The position numbers were made by a program, and so were the translations under genes. Shown here in pieces: positions 59,109 to 64,000 of a DNA stretch of 64,000 nt (positions are counted from its first letter, which is position 1; the number at the start of each line of letters is the position of its first letter). The notes below the pieces were generated by a model, which saw only the letters and a program-made list of their open reading frames with translations, did no database searches and had not been told where the DNA came from. This DNA comes from Chryseobacterium arthrosphaerae (GTDB taxonomy: Bacteria; Bacteroidota; Bacteroidia; Flavobacteriales; Weeksellaceae), in assembly GCF_001684965.1 (NCBI RefSeq), contig NZ_MAYG01000023.1, positions 248,001 to 312,000 of the forward strand. The letters run 5' to 3'.

Positions 59109-61877
59109 ATGAAAAATAAAACTATTGTTTCAGCCTCTGTATTATTTTTCCTGGGAGTTTTTACTTACGGACAGGAAAAGGACAGTATCAAAATAAAAAA
59201 AGACAGTGTCAAAACCAATACTGTAGAAGAAGTAGTGATCCTGGGATCAAGGGGAGGAGCGAGATCTAAAGTAGACAGCCCGGTTCCTGTAGATGTATTC
59301 AATGTAAAAGAATCGTCAGTTATTCTTCCGCAGACCAATATCGGGCAAATTCTGAATGCGGTTGCCCCATCTTTTACTTCTACTATTCAGACCAATTCAG
59401 ACGGTACAGACCATTTGGATCCTGCACAGCTCAGAGGGTTGGGGCCGGATCAGGTGTTGGTTTTGGTCAATGGAAAGAGAAGGCATACTTCGGCTCTGGT
59501 GAATGTGAACGGAACACCGGGAAGGGGTACGGTAGGAACTGACCTGAATGCTATTCCTTCCTTTGCTTTAAACAGAATTGAAGTACTGAGGGATGGTGCT
59601 GCAGCCCAATACGGATCAGATGCCATTGCCGGGGTTATCAATCTTGAGCTTAAAAAAGATACGGGAAAACTGGCAGGACAGATCAGCTATGGCGGAAATC
59701 TGACTCCTACAGCAAATGATCATACAGGAGATTTTGACGGCCAGAATATTCAGCTGGATCTGAATTATGGAAATAAAATCGGAACAAAAGGAGGTTTTTT
59801 TAACATCACCTGGACCTCACAGTTCAGAAATCCTACCTACAGAGCCGGAACAGAAAGCGGAACACTCTATAACGCTTATAATGCAATCGAACAAAGAGCC
59901 CTGAATGACGGAGTGAATCTTTCTTCACTTTTTACAGATATCGGCAATACGCCTAACTCGCAGCAGATTGTTGATTATATCCATCAATATGCACAGAACG
60001 TAAGTTATTTTACTCCAGATTTACAAAATAAAATACAGACTGCCAATACAATTGGAGCTTTGCAAAATGTATTGAAGACGGGAGCATTTACTACCGATGA
60101 ACTTAATTACATTACAGATCAGGAACTTGCCTACAGGGGCCAGACCAGAAAAGATTTCAATATGCAGGTGGGGCAGTCCAAACTGAATAACCATCAGCTT
60201 TTTCTGAATGCTGAGGTACCTGTCAGCGATAACTGGAAGGTGTATACTTTCGGAGGGTATAGTTTAAGACACGGTACATCCGGTGGTTTTTACAGAAGAC
60301 CGAGAGAAAACAGGACTTTTACCGGATTGTATCCTAATGGTTACCTGCCTCAGATCGGGACTGATATTCAGGATATTTCACTGGCAGCGGGAATCAAAGG
60401 AAAATGGGAAGGATGGAATATTGATTTCAGCAATACTTACGGCCAGAATTCTTTTACGTATAACATCAGCAATACAGGAAATACCTCAATGCGTTTTGCT
60501 TCGCCAAGGGAATTTAATGCCGGAGGATTAAGGTTTTCACAAAATACCATCAATTTAGATTTCTCAAAAAAATATGATGTTTGGGAAGGAATTAACGTTG
60601 CATTCGGTGCCGAACATCGCTACGAAAACTTTAAGATTACAGCAGGAGAAGAAGCTTCTTATGCTACTTATGATGTTTTCGGAAATGTATACAGAGATAA
60701 TTCTCAACAAAGACCTACTGATTTCTTTGGGCAGCCACTGCCGGGAGGTTCACAGGTCTTTAACGGTTTCAAACCTGAAAATGCCGTAGATAAAAACAGA
60801 CAATCTGTTGCAGCCTACGCCGATGTTGAATTGAACTTTACCCATTGGTTATTGGTAGACGCTGCTGCGAGGTATGAAAATTATTCGGATTTCGGATCAA
60901 CGTTTAATTATAAACTGGCTTCAAGAATTAAAATCGCTCCTGATTTTAACCTGAGGTTTGCAGGTTCCACCGGATTCAGAGCTCCGTCTATCCATCAGAT
61001 CTATTATAATATAACTTCTACTTTATTTACCAATAATCAGCTGCTGGAGGTAGGTACGTTCAGTAACGATTCCCAGCTGGCGGCACAGTTGAATATCCCT
61101 AAGCTGAAGCAGGAAACTTCAAAATCCGCAAGCATAGGATTTACCTATAGAATACCATCTGCAGGGCTGACGTTCACTGCCGACGGATACTTTACAAGAA
61201 TAGACAACCGTATTATTCTGACAGACCAGTTCCTGAGAAAAGATGTTCCTTCGGGAGCACAGACAGAGTTTGATAATTTTAGGATCAACGGTGCTCAGTT
61301 TTTCACCAATGCTATCGATACGGAAACCAAAGGACTCGATGTGGTTATTGCTCATAATACCAGATTTTCAGATTTTAAACTGGATAATAACTTTGCCATC
61401 AACCTGAACCAAACCAAGCAGGTAGGAGATATTCATTCATCAGGACTTTTACAGTCGCCTGCACTGGAAAAGATTTATTTCTCCGAAAAATCAAGAGTAT
61501 ACCTGGAAGAGGCAGTGCCAAGAGTAAAAGCCAGTCTTTCCAATACCTTATCATGGAAAAATGCGAGCTTCTACCTAAGAAATACCTATTTCGGGAAAGT
61601 AACCGGAGCTGACGTTCTGGATGCCAACGGGGACGGTATCACAGAGTTTAATGAACACCAGAAAATTGCAGATAAAGTGATTACCGATATATCTTTGGCT
61701 TATCAGTTTACGAAGAATATAGGATTGACGTTAGGGGTAAATAACGTATTTGATATTTATCCGACTAAAAATCTTCCTGCTTCTACCAATAATGATCAGT
61801 TTATCTACTCCCGTTCCACCTCCCAGTTCGGACAGAACGGAAGATATGTTTTCTCAAGACTTAATTTCAATTTTTAA
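59109..61877 (+). CDS. TonB-dependent outer membrane receptor
   Basis: This 922-residue protein has a signal peptide (1-22, ending TYGQ). A plug domain follows at about 40-170 (TNIGQILNAVAPSF, DPAQLRGLGPDQVLVLVNGK, NRIEVLRDGAAAQYGSDAIAGVINL), then a 22-strand beta-barrel. The last strand ends FSRLNFNF. It would import a large ligand, such as a siderophore, vitamin or peptide, using TonB energy. No ligand-specific neighbour is on this strand. The thiamine genes to the right are convergent, so a link to thiamine is only a guess. Start chosen at 59109 for the signal peptide. Confidence 0.94.
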   Translation: MKNKTIVSASVLFFLGVFTYGQEKDSIKIKKDSVKTNTVEEVVILGSRGGARSKVDSPVPVDVFNVKESSVILPQTNIGQILNAVAPSFTSTIQTNSDGTDHLDPAQLRGLGPDQVLVLVNGKRRHTSALVNVNGTPGRGTVGTDLNAIPSFALNRIEVLRDGAAAQYGSDAIAGVINLELKKDTGKLAGQISYGGNLTPTANDHTGDFDGQNIQLDLNYGNKIGTKGGFFNITWTSQFRNPTYRAGTESGTLYNAYNAIEQRALNDGVNLSSLFTDIGNTPNSQQIVDYIHQYAQNVSYFTPDLQNKIQTANTIGALQNVLKTGAFTTDELNYITDQELAYRGQTRKDFNMQVGQSKLNNHQLFLNAEVPVSDNWKVYTFGGYSLRHGTSGGFYRRPRENRTFTGLYPNGYLPQIGTDIQDISLAAGIKGKWEGWNIDFSNTYGQNSFTYNISNTGNTSMRFASPREFNAGGLRFSQNTINLDFSKKYDVWEGINVAFGAEHRYENFKITAGEEASYATYDVFGNVYRDNSQQRPTDFFGQPLPGGSQVFNGFKPENAVDKNRQSVAAYADVELNFTHWLLVDAAARYENYSDFGSTFNYKLASRIKIAPDFNLRFAGSTGFRAPSIHQIYYNITSTLFTNNQLLEVGTFSNDSQLAAQLNIPKLKQETSKSASIGFTYRIPSAGLTFTADGYFTRIDNRIILTDQFLRKDVPSGAQTEFDNFRINGAQFFTNAIDTETKGLDVVIAHNTRFSDFKLDNNFAINLNQTKQVGDIHSSGLLQSPALEKIYFSEKSRVYLEEAVPRVKASLSNTLSWKNASFYLRNTYFGKVTGADVLDANGDGITEFNEHQKIADKVITDISLAYQFTKNIGLTLGVNNVFDIYPTKNLPASTNNDQFIYSRSTSQFGQNGRYVFSRLNFNF

Positions 61878-61896
61878 TCAACTTTTATACTTTTAA

Positions 61897-61928
61897 AAAA
61901 AACGGATCCGGGAATGGATCCGTTTTTT
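61897..61928. terminator. Bidirectional terminator, TonB receptor / tenA
   Basis: AAAAAACGGATCC (61897-61909) pairs with GGATCCGTTTTTT (61916-61928). Confidence 0.85.
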
Positions 61929-62017
61929 GTTGACTTAAATATTTTACAGATAAAAAGAAGGAACTTTATTAAGAGGCTTCAGAAGCCAGTCCATCAATTT
62001 ATGCTTCATCCTAAAGC

Positions 62018-62668
62018 TTAATTCCACATTTTCAATTCATAAGCGGCTTCCCAGAAATGGAATTCCATTCTTGAGGCCATGATAAAGGCTTCTGTCATTT
62101 TTTGTCTGGTCGCTCCGGTGCTGTTTTCGGCTATTTTATCACAAATCGCTATCGCCTGATCCACTGCTGCTGAAAATTCTTCTCCGGCGTACGTGTCAAT
62201 CCATTTTTCATAGGGATTATCTACTGTGTTCTGGGTACGGTAAATATAATCGCCGACTTCCCTGTAGATCCAGAAACACGGAAGTACTGCTGCTACGGCA
62301 ATTTCTACTGATTCTAAAGCGGCTGTACTTCTCAGAAAATGAATATAATGATGACAGGCAGGCTGTAAAATCCCTTTATCACTTACCCCAAAATCTTTGA
62401 AATAAGATTCATGCAAAGCATTTTCCACTACAATAGCATTTTCAGCAAAACGCATAAAAGCGAGTACATCCTGAAGATCGGCGATCTTTGCGGCAATCAG
62501 GGAAAGTGTTCTCCCGAAATGTTCCAGGTACAGGGAATCCTGGGCCATATAAAAACGGAATTTCTCCTGTGGTAAGGAACCTTTCGATAATTCTCTGATA
62601 AAAGGCATTTTCAGAATAGATTCATAGAGTTCTTCGATATCTTTCCAGGTTTGTTCAGACCATTTCAT
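62018..62668 (-). CDS. tenA: Thiaminase II / aminopyrimidine aminohydrolase TenA
   Basis: This 216-residue protein is TenA, which hydrolyses amino-HMP forms in thiamine salvage. The active-site Cys is in AVLPCFWIYREVG (about 130-143), and the usual PACHHYIHFLRS and EEFSAAVDQAI (with a catalytic-type Glu) are present. It overlaps the thiD gene by 14 nt and is the last gene of the thiE-thiD-tenA operon. Confidence 0.93.
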   Translation of the reverse strand: MKWSEQTWKDIEELYESILKMPFIRELSKGSLPQEKFRFYMAQDSLYLEHFGRTLSLIAAKIADLQDVLAFMRFAENAIVVENALHESYFKDFGVSDKGILQPACHHYIHFLRSTAALESVEIAVAAVLPCFWIYREVGDYIYRTQNTVDNPYEKWIDTYAGEEFSAAVDQAIAICDKIAENSTGATRQKMTEAFIMASRMEFHFWEAAYELKMWN

Positions 62669-63488
62669 TTTTGATCAGTTTTTGAGGGTTAAAAAAGTGG
62701 TTAAGCGGACCGTTTCCTAGTCCTGTCTGTACATCTGTTCCGTTTTCTATAGCCTGATAAGTATATTCCTGTCCTGAAGAAACAGCGTCATACAATGTTT
62801 TTCCCCGGGCAATATAGGCTGCTATGGCAGAGGAAAGTGTACACCCGGAGCCATGGGTGTTATTGGTATTGAATTTTAGGGTTTCAAAAGAGTGGAACAC
62901 TTCATTTTCATCATAAAATAAAGAAGTAATTGTTGAGGTTTCCTGATGGCCTCCTTTAAGAAGGATGGTTTTACAGCCCAGGTTTTTTATCTTTTTTCCT
63001 GCTGTGTAGAGGTCTTCAAGAGTTTCTACCTTCAGCTCTGCTAAAATTGCGGCCTCGTCCATATTGGGCGTAATTACATCAGCAATCGGGAAAAGCTTTT
63101 CTGTAATGGCATTGATGGTTTCCTCTTCAATCAGCCTGTGTCCGCTGGTGGCTACCATAACAGGATCGAATACCACCGGTATTTTTTTATATTGAGCAAG
63201 CGTTGAAACAATGGTGTCTACGAGCTGCGGGGTGTGAACCATTCCGATTTTAATGGCATCAGGAACAATATCATCCAATATAGCTTTGATCTGATCTGCT
63301 ACTGCTTCCACAGGAACCGGATATATTTTTCTTACACCCTGGGTATTCTGTACCGGTAAAGCCGTTAATACCGATGTCGAAAAACATCCCAGAGCTGAAG
63401 CCGTTTTGATATCAGCCTGGATACCTGCACCGCCGCTTCCGTCAAATCCTGCAATGGTAAGTACTGAGGGGTATCTGTATTTTTTCAT
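62655..63488 (-). CDS. thiD: Hydroxymethylpyrimidine/phosphomethylpyrimidine kinase ThiD
   Basis: This 277-residue ribokinase-fold enzyme phosphorylates HMP and HMP-P to HMP-PP for thiamine synthesis. The start [20 protein letters not shown] binds substrate, [12 protein letters not shown] follows in the middle, and the anion hole [15 protein letters not shown] (about 210-224) carries the conserved Cys. It overlaps thiE by 4 nt (ATGA at 63485-63488) and tenA by 14 nt. Confidence 0.96.
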   Translation of the reverse strand: MKKYRYPSVLTIAGFDGSGGAGIQADIKTASALGCFSTSVLTALPVQNTQGVRKIYPVPVEAVADQIKAILDDIVPDAIKIGMVHTPQLVDTIVSTLAQYKKIPVVFDPVMVATSGHRLIEEETINAITEKLFPIADVITPNMDEAAILAELKVETLEDLYTAGKKIKNLGCKTILLKGGHQETSTITSLFYDENEVFHSFETLKFNTNNTHGSGCTLSSAIAAYIARGKTLYDAVSSGQEYTYQAIENGTDVQTGLGNGPLNHFFNPQKLIKNEMV

Positions 63489-64000
63489 TTTAAAATTTCA
63501 TTTTTTAATTCATAAGCTGCCTTCTGAGGATTGTCTGCACCGCATATTGCTGACACTACAGCAAGACAGTCAGCACCGGCATTTATAATCGCTCCTGCAT
63601 TTCCGGAATGAATACTGCCAATAGCAACCAGAGGTTTTTCTGTCAGCTGCCTGATCTTTGCAATACCGTCCAGACCCCATTCTGTAATGGTGTCTGTTTT
63701 GGTTTTTGTTTTAAATACAGGACTTATTCCCAGATAGTCAGATATGGCAGTCTGTTCGTTGTCAAGCTGGGAGAGATGTTCGATAGAATAACCGATGATC
63801 TTATTTCCCGTAAAAGGATGCTGTCTCAAAAGAGTAGGAGGGGTATCAGAGTTGCCAACATGGATGCCAGCAGAATTTACTTTTTCAGCGACCTCAATAT
63901 TGTCATTGATGATGAGCGGAATATGATATTTATCTGTAATGGCAATAAGCTGTTTTGCCTTTTGGATGAAAACCTCGGTACGGTCATATTTTTCACGAAG
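63485..64000 (-). CDS. thiE: Thiamine phosphate synthase ThiE (5' end outside window)
   Basis: The frame is open to the window edge and gives 171 residues; about 35-40 N-terminal residues are missing. ThiE joins HMP-PP with thiazole phosphate to give thiamine phosphate. The TIM-barrel motifs [45 protein letters not shown] and [12 protein letters not shown] are all readable. A TTG or other internal start is not needed, because the frame continues through codons further upstream. Whatever lies upstream is outside the window, so a TPP riboswitch could not be checked. Confidence 0.94.
   Translation of the reverse strand, partial: LREKYDRTEVFIQKAKQLIAITDKYHIPLIINDNIEVAEKVNSAGIHVGNSDTPPTLLRQHPFTGNKIIGYSIEHLSQLDNEQTAISDYLGISPVFKTKTKTDTITEWGLDGIAKIRQLTEKPLVAIGSIHSGNAGAIINAGADCLAVVSAICGADNPQKAAYELKNEILK

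Overview
The window looks like a chromosomal segment from a Chryseobacterium-type flavobacterium (Bacteroidota, Weeksellaceae). The DNA is AT-rich. Promoters carry the Bacteroidota -7 box TAnnTTTG, often with TTTG or TTG about 19-21 bp upstream, and Shine-Dalgarno sequences are weak. Diagnostic protein families are a GLPGLI protein, a secreted metalloprotease with a type IX secretion C-terminal domain, a PNGase F-like protein, a SusC/TonB-type receptor, and peptides with the Chryseobacterium bacteriocin-like GG leader.

Layout. 0-2 kb: an unrecognised small protein, a GG-leader Cys-rich peptide with a GLPGLI protein behind it, and tRNA-Ser(GGA). 2-11.5 kb: housekeeping genes (ansA, a TrmH-type methyltransferase, rsmE, tsaD, a 1598-residue TamB-like protein, an Lrp/AsnC regulator). 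12-15.4 kb: a grasp-with-spasm RiPP operon, with a GG-leader precursor, a DUF6624-like lipoprotein, an ATP-grasp ligase, a 60-residue basic protein and a SPASM-domain maturase; all but the precursor and the SPASM gene are joined by 4-nt ATGA overlaps. 15.4-19.1 kb: an accessory patch with a long regulatory-looking gap, gene debris, and a run of acidic cytosolic and two-TM proteins starting with a DUF4303 protein. 19.2-25.9 kb: a split transketolase, the exported metalloprotease and an Na+:solute symporter. 26.3-30.6 kb: an eight-gene minus-strand stress operon (two pirins, FMN reductase, TMEM175 channel, 4Fe-4S protein, OsmC, two small GNATs). 30.8-46 kb: an MFS pump, asnB, the PNGase F-like protein, an RsmB-type methyltransferase, a 122-bp tandem repeat array, PhnA/YjdM, an ABC ATPase, YceI, pheS, a DUF3108 protein and a ferredoxin reductase/ferredoxin pair. 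46-64 kb: LOG, pepD, a LURP-one protein, recR with a GT2, secG, an M16 peptidase pair, a UvrD/PcrA helicase, a TonB receptor, and a thiE-thiD-tenA operon running off the right edge.

The most interesting system is the grasp-with-spasm RiPP operon at 11992-15412. Its SPASM protein has no cysteine in its first 188 residues, so it has no CX3CX2C radical-SAM motif. No protease or exporter is present. The Cys-rich peptide at 730-918 shares the R-x-D-L-K-S-x-x-G-G leader end. Other points of interest are a PNGase F-like domain behind a degenerate GLPGLI-like region, three TTGTACAA palindromes beside the RiPP operon, and intergenic repeat families shared between distant gaps.
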